Source: Scytonema sp045865695 (GTDB taxonomy: Bacteria > Cyanobacteriota > Cyanobacteriia > Cyanobacteriales > Nostocaceae). Taken from it: a DNA stretch of 64,000 nucleotides. Shown one piece after another: positions 52,767 through 61,208 of this stretch; the first letter of the stretch is position 1, and the number at the start of each line of letters is the position of its first letter. The stretch spans positions 1-64,000 of the forward strand of contig NZ_BAACAP010000195.1 of NCBI RefSeq assembly GCF_045865695.1. Reading direction: 5' to 3'. The notes beneath the pieces were generated by a model that saw only the letters and a list, made by a program, of their open reading frames with translations, was not told the DNA's origin and searched no databases. A program made the translations under genes and the position numbers.

Positions 52767-52830
52767 ATAATTGGCTAATAGCTAATAGCTAATAGCTAAT
52801 AGCACCGTTAGCAATTAGCCATTAGCACGC
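52767..52830. repeat. Heptamer array (GCTAATA, TAGCTAA)
   Basis: Four GCTAATA units in a row, then TTAGCAATTAGCCATTAGC in the opposite sense. Spacer between the phosphatase and the carrier. Confidence 0.7.
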
Positions 52831-52836
52831 ATAACA

Positions 52837-54312
52837 TCAATCTAAATCGCTTTCTAAAATAGAAGCGATCGCTTGCTTGGCATTGTTCTGGAATTCTTTT
52901 ACATTCACTCGCGTCAAGAACCAAATTGCGGTAAGCATTCCGATTGCTTGCAGTCCAAACACCAAACCATATGCCAGTACTTTTTGAGCAAATAAAAATT
53001 TCCCCACATCGAGTACTGCACCACCACTCACTGTCGCTAATGCCCTTGCGATTGCCTGCGCTAAACCCCAAGCACCAATGAATGTTCCGGCTGTTTCGGC
53101 TGCAGTTAAATCTAGCATCAGGCTAATTGCTCCTGTTGTGGTTACACCTGATGCCAAACCAAACAGCAGTAAAGATCCTTGTAGGAATTTATCATTACCT
53201 GTAAATCCCGATAGGATGATAAACGCCATGGTGAAAGCAACTGCAAAACATCCTAACATGGCAGTTTTTTGTTTGCCCAGACGTGGAACGATGAGAAAGC
53301 CCGTCGATCCAATCCCTATCAGCGTTCCCGTTCCCCAAAAAGCATTCAGTCGTGTTGTTTCTGAAACACACATTCCAAAGACTTCACCGCCATAAGGTTC
53401 CATCACAGCTTCTTGCATAAACAAACTGATAGTCATCACTAATAAAAATGTGAAAAACAAACCAGTTTGCCGACTAGCAGTTAACACCTTCAGTGCTCTA
53501 GTCAAAGTAATTTGGTCTTCTCTTTCTGTAACTGTAGAACGTATGCCGTATCTAGAGTATTTTTTTTCAACACCAGCTGTTGCTAGCACTGCTAACCCAA
53601 AAACAACAGCTGGCAAAATGAAAAACAAACGGTTAATAGAATTTTGTAATACGGCTAGTTGTGCGGGTTGACTGTACAAAGATACCGCTCTTGCTGTTTC
53701 TTGGCAAGTCGTGGCTGCGGGTAGTAACTTTGAGCTTGTAATAGCTCCAATTACAATGCCCACCATGAGCATTGACCAAACAATCCCAACTAATTTAGAG
53801 CGATTATCTTCATCAGAAACATCGACGAGTAGTGCTGCAAAGGGAGTGGAACTCGAACTCAGCGTTACCCCGTAAAAAACAAAAATTCCGGCTAACAGCG
53901 CAATCCAACCGTAGGTTTGAGCCGTCCAACCTACGGCGTATAAACTAGCACCTAATTGCCAAGTCACTTGTACCGCAAGAAAAGCCGCGATCGCTAATAG
54001 AGCCGCACCTACCCACACGTAACTAGTACGGTGATTGTTCAAAAAAGGTTTAGCATCAGACAGTTGTCCAAACCACAACCTTGTCGGTGCCACAAGCTGG
54101 TGCATTGCGATCGTACCTGCTACAAGTGTCGCTGGAATTGCCAATTCATTAATCATGATCCGATTCAACACTCCCAAGGTGAGAACCGACATGATGCCCA
54201 ACCCCATCTGAAATAAGCCCAAGCGAAACATCGTGAATAGGTTGACCTTGGGCAATGATTCTAATGTTGACTTATCGGACTGAGGATTGGGTGAAAAATC
54301 ACTGGTTGCCAT
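52837..54312 (-). CDS. PucC/LhaA-type BCD-family MFS transporter
   Basis: 491 residues with about 12 membrane helices. RLGLFQMGLGIMSVLTLGVL, then RLWFGQLSDAKPFLNNHRTS (the loop 2-3 MFS motif of the BCD family) and FYGVTLSSSSTPFAALLVDV. BCD-family carriers such as PucC and LhaA are linked to chlorophyll delivery in photosystem assembly. Located in the same 5-kb stretch as chlG. A second gene of this family is often present in cyanobacteria. Confidence 0.9.
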   Translation of the reverse strand: MATSDFSPNPQSDKSTLESLPKVNLFTMFRLGLFQMGLGIMSVLTLGVLNRIMINELAIPATLVAGTIAMHQLVAPTRLWFGQLSDAKPFLNNHRTSYVWVGAALLAIAAFLAVQVTWQLGASLYAVGWTAQTYGWIALLAGIFVFYGVTLSSSSTPFAALLVDVSDEDNRSKLVGIVWSMLMVGIVIGAITSSKLLPAATTCQETARAVSLYSQPAQLAVLQNSINRLFFILPAVVFGLAVLATAGVEKKYSRYGIRSTVTEREDQITLTRALKVLTASRQTGLFFTFLLVMTISLFMQEAVMEPYGGEVFGMCVSETTRLNAFWGTGTLIGIGSTGFLIVPRLGKQKTAMLGCFAVAFTMAFIILSGFTGNDKFLQGSLLLFGLASGVTTTGAISLMLDLTAAETAGTFIGAWGLAQAIARALATVSGGAVLDVGKFLFAQKVLAYGLVFGLQAIGMLTAIWFLTRVNVKEFQNNAKQAIASILESDLD

Positions 54313-54444
54313 AACCCACTACCAACGATAGATCCCAATATTAATTCACAATAACCTTATTTCAACCTATTGGCTGTGCGTAAACAATTTCTGAGAAGTT
54401 ACACTTTAAGTATAAAGAAGTGTAAATATAAAGTTTAATTAACT

Positions 54445-55395
54445 GTGGAAAGTATCGCGCTAGGACAGCAAGGTCCAACCGTCACACCCCTTTGCATTGG
54501 AACTTGGGCTTGGGGTGACAAACTCTTTTGGAATTATGGTAACAACTACGGTTCAAAGGAGTTACAAGAAGCTTTTGAGACAGCATTAGAAGCGGGGGTC
54601 ACCTTCTTTGATACTGCTGAAGTTTATGGATTTGGAGTGTCTGAAAAATTTTTAGGGCAATTCATGCAGAAGACCGATAAACAGGTGCAAATTGCCACCA
54701 AATATGGTCCCGCGCCTTGGCGATTTACGGGTCAGTCTGTTGCTGATGCTCTCACAGAAAGCCTGAAACGCCTGCAAGTGGAGCGAGTTGCTTTGTATCA
54801 AGTCCATTGGCCCTTCGCCTTTTTTATGAGTCAAGAAACCCTCATGAATGCTTTGGCAGATGAGGTGAAACACGGAAGAATTGAAGCTGTAGGTGTCAGT
54901 AATTACTCAGCACAGCAAATGCGGGAAGCTCACCAGCTATTAGCTGCTCGCGGAGTATCTTTAGCCGTCAATCAAGTCCGCTATTCCTTACTGACTCGTC
55001 AAATTGAAAGTAATGGTATTTTTGATACGGCGCGTGAATTAGGTGTCACAATACTGGCATATAGCCCACTCGCTCAGGGGCTGCTGACAGGGAAGTATAC
55101 AAGCGATCGCACTTATGATTTTAAAGATGGGAGGAGGATAGACCCTCGATTTAGCCGAGAAGGTTTGCGGAAGATCGAACCCGTAATATCCGTACTGCGT
55201 CAGTTGGGAGAAAAGCACGGACGAACTCCCGCCCAAGTTGCTCTCAACTGGTTAATTGCCCAAGGTAATGTTATTCCTATTGCAGGAGCCAAAACAGCCG
55301 AACAAGTACGACAAAATGCAGGAGCTTTAGGTTGGAAGTTAGGTGATGATGAGGTTAAGCAGTTAGAAGAAGTTAGTCGCCCTTGGTTGAGATAG
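54445..55395 (+). CDS. Aldo/keto reductase
   Basis: 316 residues, TIM-barrel NADPH reductase. Landmarks: FFDTAEVYGFGVSEKFLGQF (Asp and Tyr), QIATKYGPAPW (Lys), LYQVHWPFAF (His), AYSPLAQGLLTGKY and the C-terminal IPIAGAKTAEQVRQNAGALG, which carries the NADPH-binding residues. Start GTG/GTG-like codon at 54445 without a strong ribosome site (TTAACTGTGG). Divergent from the BCD carrier gene. Substrate unknown. Confidence 0.92.
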   Translation: MESIALGQQGPTVTPLCIGTWAWGDKLFWNYGNNYGSKELQEAFETALEAGVTFFDTAEVYGFGVSEKFLGQFMQKTDKQVQIATKYGPAPWRFTGQSVADALTESLKRLQVERVALYQVHWPFAFFMSQETLMNALADEVKHGRIEAVGVSNYSAQQMREAHQLLAARGVSLAVNQVRYSLLTRQIESNGIFDTARELGVTILAYSPLAQGLLTGKYTSDRTYDFKDGRRIDPRFSREGLRKIEPVISVLRQLGEKHGRTPAQVALNWLIAQGNVIPIAGAKTAEQVRQNAGALGWKLGDDEVKQLEEVSRPWLR

Positions 55396-55417
55396 TACCA
55401 TTTTAGATTTTGGATTA

Positions 55418-55641
55418 GGGATTTCCAAGAGATAAATTATCCATCTTGTGGGACTTATCCATCTTGTGGGACTTATCCATCTTGTGGGACTTATCCATCT
55501 TGTGGGACTTATCCATCTTGTGGGACGGGCGTCCTCGCCCGTCTTACTACTAGTAGCGGGCGAGACGCCCCGCAGTTGCTTCAACTCTGGGAACCCCCGC
55601 AACGCACTGCTCTTCGCACCACAAGAGAAAGTTGAATATTT
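55418..55641. mobile_element. Inverted, rearranged copy of the 2343-2555 MITE
   Basis: GGGATTTCCAA (55418-55428) starts it; the GGACGGGCGTCCTCGCCCGTC palindrome, CGGGCGAGACGCCCCGCAGTT and CACTGCTCTTCGCACCACAA then follow in the reverse order to 2343-2555. The far inverted end is missing: it breaks at about 55641 where a dienelactone-hydrolase fragment starts. Confidence 0.7.
55437..55526. repeat. Five perfect 18-bp tandem repeats inside the MITE
   Basis: Five copies of TTATCCATCTTGTGGGAC, at 55437, 55455, 55473, 55491 and 55509. The copy at 2343 has this sequence once (reverse strand). A recent local expansion, not a CRISPR (no spacers). Confidence 0.92.
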
Positions 55642-55646
55642 GTGTA

Positions 55647-55825
55647 AGTTGATGCCAAGCGTCTTCTGCCGCTAAAGGTTGTAGTCGGAGTGTTCGTTAC
55701 AGAAAAAACCATGACCGGCATCAGGATAAACTTTCAAGATATAGTCTTTGCCAAGTTCTCGGAACCGCGACTCAATTTACTGAATGCGATCGCGTGGAAT
55801 GAACGGATCGACTCCTCCAAAGAAT
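55647..55825 (-). pseudogene. 3'-end fragment of a second dienelactone hydrolase gene
   Basis: Aligns with 13007-13185, the 3' third of the intact gene, including codons for FFGGxDPFIPRDRIQ and the DAGHGFF catalytic His. An in-frame stop follows the IPRDRIQ equivalent (55778 area). It is bounded by the broken MITE on one side and unrelated DNA on the other, so it is a transposed scrap. Confidence 0.8.
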
Positions 55826-55912
55826 AAAGTTAAAATAGTGTAAAAGCTCTGAGAGTAGCTGAAACAACAATCTATACAATCATAAAAGCAGTTGTTCGTG
55901 CCAAAATAGGAG

Positions 55913-56125
55913 GTGAAGTTGGACGAACCTACGTTTAAGCAATTACAACAGTTATATCGACTGAGCCACTTGCTAACAAACATATTTCTCAAACCAGTGA
56001 CTCTTGTGAGGATAGATCGGCGGAATGGAGACTTAGTGATTTTATCAGGTGAGGAAATTGATGTATCTGTAGATAAACAAGGAAATGTAAGTTATGATCA
56101 AACCGGATTTCAAAATGATGAGTAA
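55913..56125 (+). CDS. DUF6888-like small protein
   Basis: 70 residues from GTG 55913 (AGGAGG at 55907). The core LLTNIFLKPVTLVRIDRRNG and LVILSGEEIDVSVDKQGNVS matches my memory of the DUF6888 family (a Leu-Ser-Asn-I-x-x-PI-x-LVR pattern with GEEI). It overlaps the next gene by 32 bases in another frame. The DUF6888-DUF6887 pairing is common in cyanobacteria and looks like a two-gene module; its function is unknown. Confidence 0.6.
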   Translation: MKLDEPTFKQLQQLYRLSHLLTNIFLKPVTLVRIDRRNGDLVILSGEEIDVSVDKQGNVSYDQTGFQNDE

Positions 56126-56273
56126 AGCTGAATTAAGAACTTATGTATTGCAGCATTCAGATGATGAAGAAGCATTTTATGAATTATCTGACAGGATAAA
56201 GGCAAATGCGAAGTCAGTCACGTTGGAAGAGCTAGAATTGGAATTAAGTAAGCGCATCAACTCTCAACAGTAG
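56094..56273 (+). CDS. DUF6887-like small protein
   Basis: 59 residues: MIKPDFKMMSKAELRTYVLQ then HSDDEEAFYELSDRIKAN. The M-x-K-P-x-F-x-x-M-S-K-A-E-L-R-x-Y-V-L start and the DDEEAFY segment are what I remember for DUF6887. ATG 56094 lies within the preceding gene, so translation is coupled; an internal ATG at 56115 is an alternative. Its last 17 bases overlap the truncated AbrB frame on the other strand. Confidence 0.65.
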   Translation: MIKPDFKMMSKAELRTYVLQHSDDEEAFYELSDRIKANAKSVTLEELELELSKRINSQQ

Positions 56274-56454
56274 TCAACTGCTTTTGAATTCGTATAGTAA
56301 GGCAGGAAAGGGAAAAAGGTTTTTTTGGTTTCAAAAGAATTCCGTCACCCATATCAATTGCTATCAGTTCTTGTCCCGCTTCCCAACCATGAGACTTCCG
56401 CAATGGTTCGGGAATTATTACTTGTCCTTCATCGGAGATTTTTGTGATTTCCAT
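56257..56454 (-). pseudogene. Truncated second copy of the AbrB/MazE-type antitoxin
   Basis: The first 47 residues (MEITKISDEGQVIIPEPLRK, AGQELIAIDMGDGILLKPKK) are identical to the gene at 61195-61458. After KKPF the sequence diverges into an unrelated tail (SLSCLTIRIQKQL). At DNA level 56313-56458 equals 61317-61462 with one difference. No toxin follows. The upstream side is cut by the IS200/IS605 element. Confidence 0.8.
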
Positions 56455-56470
56455 AATTTAGCTTAATCGG

Positions 56471-56929
56471 TCAGAAGCCCCACATCTTACCCCGAAGGGG
56501 AAGTGTGGGATGAATGACCGGGCAAATCTTTGGACTGTCTTGGGCTTCAATATACTGTTTTAAGGTTGAGATGGTCACGCCACCGCAACTAGCGATAAAG
56601 TAAGACCCGTTCCAAAAAACATCTTTAGAATAGAATCGGCTCAGATGTTCTGCAAATTCTTGCCTGAGTCTACGGGAGGTTGTTGATTTAATATTTCCGA
56701 CCAGCGTGCTTAATTGCAAATCTGGATGATACTGAAACAGCACGTGTACATGGTCAGATTCACCATTAAACTCAACTAGTTTACAATCCCACTTAACCAA
56801 CAAGTCTTCAAGGATAACGTGCAAACGTTTCAACATCTCGCCAGTAATGGCTTGGCGTCGATATTTGGTTGTCAGTACGAGATGGGCTTTTAAGTCACTG
56901 ATTGACCGACATGATTGAGAAGAAATCAT
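56471..56929 (-). CDS. tnpA: IS200/IS605 TnpA (HUH/Y1 transposase)
   Basis: 152 residues. HUH motif DHVHVLF with H60 and H62, catalytic Tyr Y126 in LKQYIEAQ, and the usual start KAHLVLTTKYRRQAITGEM. It cuts and rejoins single-stranded DNA at the element's hairpin ends. The last residues (HPTLPLRGKMWGF) are encoded by the left-end hairpin itself. Appears complete. Confidence 0.93.
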   Translation of the reverse strand: MISSQSCRSISDLKAHLVLTTKYRRQAITGEMLKRLHVILEDLLVKWDCKLVEFNGESDHVHVLFQYHPDLQLSTLVGNIKSTTSRRLRQEFAEHLSRFYSKDVFWNGSYFIASCGGVTISTLKQYIEAQDSPKICPVIHPTLPLRGKMWGF

Positions 56930-57009
56930 TTTTCACAACTTTTTCAGCGAATGTTGTTACAATCACTATAGTCTATTATAGCAACACTCATTTAAAGGAG
57001 GTGATTAAA

Positions 57010-58119
57010 GTGTTGAATGCAATCAAAGTAAGGTTGTACCCAACAACTGAACAAGAAGAAGCATTCGCCAAGTCTTTTGGCTGTGCAAGATGGTACTGGA
57101 ATTATTCTTTAAATGCTTGTATTCAGCACTATGAACAAACAGGTAAATCATTACCGATGAAGACTTACAAAGGGATGCTGCCGCAATTAAAGATTGAGCA
57201 TCCTTGGTTAAAAACTGATTGCTACTCTTCTGTCCTACAGTGTGTTGCCATCAATTTAAATAAAGCATACACAAACTTTTTTGAAGGAAGAGCAGGTTTT
57301 CCTCAGTTTAAGTCTAAGCATCACAGGCAATCAATTCAGTATCCTCAAAATCTTCGGGTCATTGAAGATTGCTTAAACATTCCTAAGATTGGAATAGTTA
57401 AAGCTGTTTTTCACAGAGAAATTAAGGGAGTTATCAAGACTGTTACTATCAGTAAAACACCTACAGACAAGTACTTTGCGTCTATTCTGTGTGAGACAGA
57501 AGATGGTGAAAATCAATTCATAGACGATAAGGTTCTTGGTATTGACCTTGGGATTAAAGACTTTGCAATTGTACATGATGGTACAGAGGTTACAAAATAT
57601 TCAAATCTCAAGCATATTAAGAAACATGAGAAAAATCTAGCTAGGAAGCAACAGAAGCTAGCGCGTAAAAAGAAAGGTAGTAAGTCTCGCGCTAAAGCTA
57701 AAAAACTGGTAGCGAAAGTTCACGAAAAAGTATCAAATTCCCGTCAAGACTTTCTGCATAAAGTATCAAGAAAGCTTGTTGATGAAAGCGAAATCATTAC
57801 AGTTGAAAACCTCAACGTAAAGGGGCTGGTACGGAACCGTAAGTTATCCAAATCAATTTCGGATGCAGGTTGGGGAATGTTTGTCAATTTTCTTGACTAC
57901 AAGCTGAAACGTAAAGGTGGTCAACTAATAGAGATTGACAGATTTTTCCCCAGTTCTAAGATGTGTTCAAATTGCGGTCATGTTGTTGACAAATTAACCT
58001 TGGATATCAGGGAATGGGAATGCCCATCCTGTAAAACTTGTCACGACAGAGATGAGAATGCAGCGCTGAATATACGGAATGAAGGCATCCGAATCTTAAA
58101 CCCCCCTTCCGCACCCTAA
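57010..58119 (+). CDS. tnpB: TnpB, RNA-guided RuvC-like nuclease of the IS605 element
   Basis: 369 residues from the GTG at 57010, with GGAGG at 56997-57001; an ATG-led frame starting at 56902 is a less likely N-terminus because it overlaps the tnpA start. RuvC catalytic residues are present: D179 in GIDLGIKDFA, E266 in VENLNVKGL and the CHDRDENAALN motif (D346/D348). A zinc ribbon CSNCG..CPSC lies between. Intact TnpB with the adjoining element end can cut DNA guided by the omega RNA. Start and catalytic residues suggest it is functional. Confidence 0.93.
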   Translation: MLNAIKVRLYPTTEQEEAFAKSFGCARWYWNYSLNACIQHYEQTGKSLPMKTYKGMLPQLKIEHPWLKTDCYSSVLQCVAINLNKAYTNFFEGRAGFPQFKSKHHRQSIQYPQNLRVIEDCLNIPKIGIVKAVFHREIKGVIKTVTISKTPTDKYFASILCETEDGENQFIDDKVLGIDLGIKDFAIVHDGTEVTKYSNLKHIKKHEKNLARKQQKLARKKKGSKSRAKAKKLVAKVHEKVSNSRQDFLHKVSRKLVDESEIITVENLNVKGLVRNRKLSKSISDAGWGMFVNFLDYKLKRKGGQLIEIDRFFPSSKMCSNCGHVVDKLTLDIREWECPSCKTCHDRDENAALNIRNEGIRILNPPSAP

Positions 58120-58128
58120 CTGTCACAG

Positions 58129-58439
58129 ACAAAAAACTCTCAAAAAAATAGTACAAAATAACTAAGTCAAGAAAAGAATGTAATCAAACTATTGAGAAAA
58201 GATAGCATTAAAATCCCTATTTGGGGGATAAATATTCCCATTGTCAAGCTAGAGCGCCAGTCCATTAATATACGTTGACAAAAACGATATTATGTGTGTA
58301 GTGGAAAAACGCTGATTTTGGACTAAATATTTGGGTTCGGTTTTTAGCGATGGCATTAAAACATAACGCCAAAATCGCCGATTTTAATAACCTCCATATT
58401 TTGCGTTTTACGTCAAGCACTTTTACTGAATTGGTGCTC
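58129..58439. other. Intergenic between IS elements, no gene seen
   Basis: A/T-rich with short, imperfect ACGCTGATTTTGG/CCAAAATCGCCGATT inverted segments near 58310-58385. No coding frame or recognised RNA. Confidence 0.4.
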
Positions 58440-58570
58440 TAGTACTACAACGAGACTTTGACGAAGCAATTAAGATTGCAGGCGCTGATTCCAGTTTGGG
58501 GTGAGCGCTCAAAAACTTACAGAACAATGGTTCGCGATCGCACCAAATTCGATCTCTCGTTGTAGTACTA
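58440..58570. mobile_element. 131-bp MITE with 16-bp perfect inverted ends
   Basis: TAGTACTACAACGAGA (58440-58455) and its exact complement (58555-58570). The terminal TA dinucleotides fit an IS630/Tc1-mariner-type target duplication. No protein; the interior has one GCGATCGC. Confidence 0.75.
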
Positions 58571-58640
58571 AAGTCAATTCCTTTAAGAATTGAGTCAAGA
58601 AAATAAAAGAAATAGAAAAATTTAAGTTTTCTCAAAAGAA

Positions 58641-60344
58641 ATGTATAAAAATCAAACCAGAATTGCTGAGGAGAATTCTGGTATTATGTTTAATGTTGAA
58701 GAGATGTCTATACAAAATATAGACCATTTAGGGATAGTAGCAGGAATAGTAGACGCCATTGGATTAGTAGAAATTATCAATGATACATTGGGAAAAGAAG
58801 AAGATGAAAAGGTAAGTGCGGGTCATGTTGTGAAAGCCATGATTTTAAATGGATTAGGATTTGTTTCTCAACCTTTATATATGTTTCCCAAATTTTTTGA
58901 ATCAATCCCTTGTGAGCATTTAATAGGTGAGGGAGTCAAAGCCGAATATTTAAATGATGATAAACTCGGCAGAGTCATGGATAAAATGTTTTTGAAAGGA
59001 TTAGAAACAATATTCTTAGCAATTAGTTTAAATGTTGTCAAGAAGTTTAAAATACAGATAACAACATCACACTTAGACTCATCATCAATCCACGTACATG
59101 GAGAATATAAAACACCTTTACCAGAAGTCATATTTGAGAATTCCAAAAATGAATCCGAATCCGAGCCAGAAGAATCACAGTTAAAATCCAAACAGGCGAT
59201 AAATATTACCTATGGATACTCGCGAGATCATAGACCAGATTTAAAACAGTTTTTCATAGAATTAATTTGTACGGGAGATGCAGATATCCCCTGGTTTTTT
59301 AAAACAGCATCTGGAAATAGAGTAGATTCTTCGTACTTTGGAGAAATAGCTACTGAGTATAAAAAGCAAATCCAATTAGATAGTTTAATAGTGGCAGATT
59401 GTGCTTTATATACAGAAGCCAATCTACAACTTATGTCGCAGATGAAATGGTTATGTAGAGTGCCGTTAAGCCTAAAATCGGCACAATCTTTAGTCTCAAC
59501 ACTACCAGAATCAAAATTCATTGAAAGCGAATTAAAAGGATATTCATTTGTCGCTACTGAAAGTGATTATGGTGGGATAAAACAGAGGTGGCTAGTTGTA
59601 CAAAGCCAAGAAAGAAGAGAAGTAGATTTACGTAAGCTCTCACAAAGAATTCTGAAAGCTGAAGAAAAAGCTCGGAGCGAATTGAAGAAGTTAGCTGCCG
59701 AAAAATTGGCTTGTGAAGCGGATGCGGTTAAAGCATTATCAAAACTTTCCCAAAAGTTCAAATATCATCAAATTGAGAAACATCAAGTGACTGTAATAAC
59801 ACCAAAAGCACAAGGAGTGGAAATCCCGTCAGATGTTTATCAAATATCAGCAACAATTACGAAGGATGAAAATAAAATTAATCAAGATTCTCTCAGTGCT
59901 GGGAGATTTATCATTGCGACAAATGTTCTAGAGTCAAATCAGCTTGGCAATAGCACTATGATTTACCATTATAAAGCACAGCAGTCATGCGAGAGAGGAT
60001 TTGCTTTTCTCAAAGACCCATCGTTTTTTGCAAATAGTGTTGATCTTAAAAGACCGGAAAGAATTGAAGCATTAGCAATGATAATGGGTTTATGCTTGTT
60101 AGTCTATAAGTTAGCGCAACGACAAATACGGCTGGCTTTATATGAGTCAGGATTAACTGTTAAAAATCAGCTGGGTCAACCCGTAGACAATCCTACACTA
60201 AAGTGGATATTCCAATGTTTCCAATCAATTCATCTCGTGACTTTTCATGAAGAAAAACAAGTTTCCAATTGGAATCAAGAGAGAAACTTTATTCTGAATC
60301 TACTGCCTGAAAACTGCCAGCGTTATTATCGATTAGTCACATAA
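58641..60344 (+). CDS. IS1634-family (IS4-like) DDE transposase
   Basis: 567 residues. IQNIDHLGIVAGIVDAIGLV at the start is the DUF4277 domain typical of IS1634-family transposases. The first Asp of the DDE core is in TTSHLDSSSIHVHGE, the second in LIVADCALYTEAN, and the Glu is probably in QQSCERGFAFLKDPSFFA. Start codons at 58641 and 58686 are both possible. No terminal inverted repeats were identified by eye, so the element's ends are unknown. Frame is intact. Confidence 0.85.
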   Translation: MYKNQTRIAEENSGIMFNVEEMSIQNIDHLGIVAGIVDAIGLVEIINDTLGKEEDEKVSAGHVVKAMILNGLGFVSQPLYMFPKFFESIPCEHLIGEGVKAEYLNDDKLGRVMDKMFLKGLETIFLAISLNVVKKFKIQITTSHLDSSSIHVHGEYKTPLPEVIFENSKNESESEPEESQLKSKQAINITYGYSRDHRPDLKQFFIELICTGDADIPWFFKTASGNRVDSSYFGEIATEYKKQIQLDSLIVADCALYTEANLQLMSQMKWLCRVPLSLKSAQSLVSTLPESKFIESELKGYSFVATESDYGGIKQRWLVVQSQERREVDLRKLSQRILKAEEKARSELKKLAAEKLACEADAVKALSKLSQKFKYHQIEKHQVTVITPKAQGVEIPSDVYQISATITKDENKINQDSLSAGRFIIATNVLESNQLGNSTMIYHYKAQQSCERGFAFLKDPSFFANSVDLKRPERIEALAMIMGLCLLVYKLAQRQIRLALYESGLTVKNQLGQPVDNPTLKWIFQCFQSIHLVTFHEEKQVSNWNQERNFILNLLPENCQRYYRLVT

Positions 60345-60650
60345 TTAAATTTTGAAAATTTATAATTTCTCTAATAAAGAGCTATTTTTTTGGAGAAAAA
60401 TAGCTTTAAATTATTATGTCTAATAATTTTTTTGTGAGTCTTATATATTAGTAAAATCATCAATTTCTTTAAAGCACTATAGTAATTTATCTATCAATTA
60501 CGGCAGAAAATCTGTGTCTGCCTTATTGCTAATAATTGAGAATGACTTGGATGCGTTCTGTTCCAGTTTTCACACTCCTTCACCTGTTTTTATAAGAAAA
60601 ACAGTATAGTTTTATTCTTTTTTTCAAGATTTCATTCAGTAATTACCGCT
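60345..60650. other. Intergenic, no gene seen
   Basis: A/T-rich region after the transposase, with an AGCTATTTTTTTGGAGAAAAATAGCT hairpin at 60381-60406 that could be a terminator. Confidence 0.4.
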
Positions 60651-60679
60651 TGTGACAGCTAGGGTGCGGAATGGGGGAT
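60651..60679. repeat. Isolated right-end sequence of the IS605-type element, inverted
   Basis: TGTGACAGCTAGGGTGCGGAATGGGG is complementary, with two or so mismatches, to 58101-58128 at the end of the tnpB gene. No transposase lies on either side, so it is a solo end or a separate non-autonomous relic. Confidence 0.6.
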
Positions 60680-60847
60680 GTATCAGTACCAAATTACGCA
60701 ACTGGCTCCATAAGAAATGTCACACCTAGCAATCAATTTAGCCCCATCAATCGAGAAATTTGGAAAAAAGGCGATCCAATCATTGAAGCTCAAGGTGTTT
60801 ATCGAACTGCATCAGGGCAATTAATCTTAAGTCGTGAGTGCCAGTAG
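60671..60847 (+). pseudogene. C-terminal fragment of an unidentified protein (first copy)
   Basis: 58 codons reading MGDVSVPNYATGSIRNVTPS, NREIWKKGDPIIEAQGVYRT and GQLILSRECQ, ending at 60847. It looks like the end of a larger protein, perhaps a two-partner-secretion/haemagglutinin-like one, but the family is not certain. A shorter decayed copy lies at 62149-62287. It overlaps the 3' end of the PIN gene on the other strand. Confidence 0.45.
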
Positions 60848-61208
60848 TAATATACCTCCCATGCTTAACCTTCTCATCAAAAGTATAAAATTGTGTATGA
60901 TTTTGACTATTGGCAAGGTGAAAAGCATCCGCAAAATCTAAGCCAGCTTCATGCCATTGCAGCGATTGAGCAACCAAATTTGCGTTATTAAGATAAACAT
61001 TTGGTAAGCCAAAAAGTTTTCTTAAAGCTTCACAAATCTTGACAGGGTTCAATTTATAGGTAAATCTAAGTACCCATTCAGTTTCTAGAATTACAGTATC
61101 AGCTATAAAAACATCTTGTGTTTGAAAAATTTCTAGACTCTTGTGATATTGTAATTGGTCATCTTGAATCAAAAAACGTACAACTATATTTGTATCAACT
61201 GCCACCAT
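60780..61208 (-). CDS. PIN-domain toxin (VapC-like) with altered C-terminus
   Basis: 142 residues: MVAVDTNIVVRFLIQDD (first Asp), VILETEWVLRFTYKL (Glu), DFADAFHLANSQNH (acidic cluster), FYTFDEK. PIN toxins are Mg-dependent RNases. From about residue 117 (VKHGRYITTGTHDLRL) the coding DNA is the repeat 60701-60856 read backwards, so the last 25 residues are not native. The antitoxin gene overlaps by 14 bases upstream. Activity is uncertain. Confidence 0.8.
   Translation of the reverse strand: MVAVDTNIVVRFLIQDDQLQYHKSLEIFQTQDVFIADTVILETEWVLRFTYKLNPVKICEALRKLFGLPNVYLNNANLVAQSLQWHEAGLDFADAFHLANSQNHTQFYTFDEKVKHGRYITTGTHDLRLIALMQFDKHLELQ

Larger units (their letters stand above)
56459..58128. mobile_element. 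IS200/IS605-family element with divergent tnpA and tnpB
   Basis: Contains an intact Y1 transposase (minus) and TnpB (plus), head to head. The left end holds a subterminal hairpin (CCCACATCTT, CCCCGAAGGGG, AAGTGTGGG; 56479-56510); the right end follows tnpB within about ten bases (CCGCACCCTAACTGTCACAG). Exact ends were not proven, since this family makes no target duplication; the boundaries given are approximate. The region around the tnpB stop should encode the guide (omega) RNA. Confidence 0.8.

Noticed and set aside
55437..55526. Tandem 18-bp repeats as a CRISPR array
   Set aside because: Units are directly adjacent, with no spacers, and are part of a MITE.
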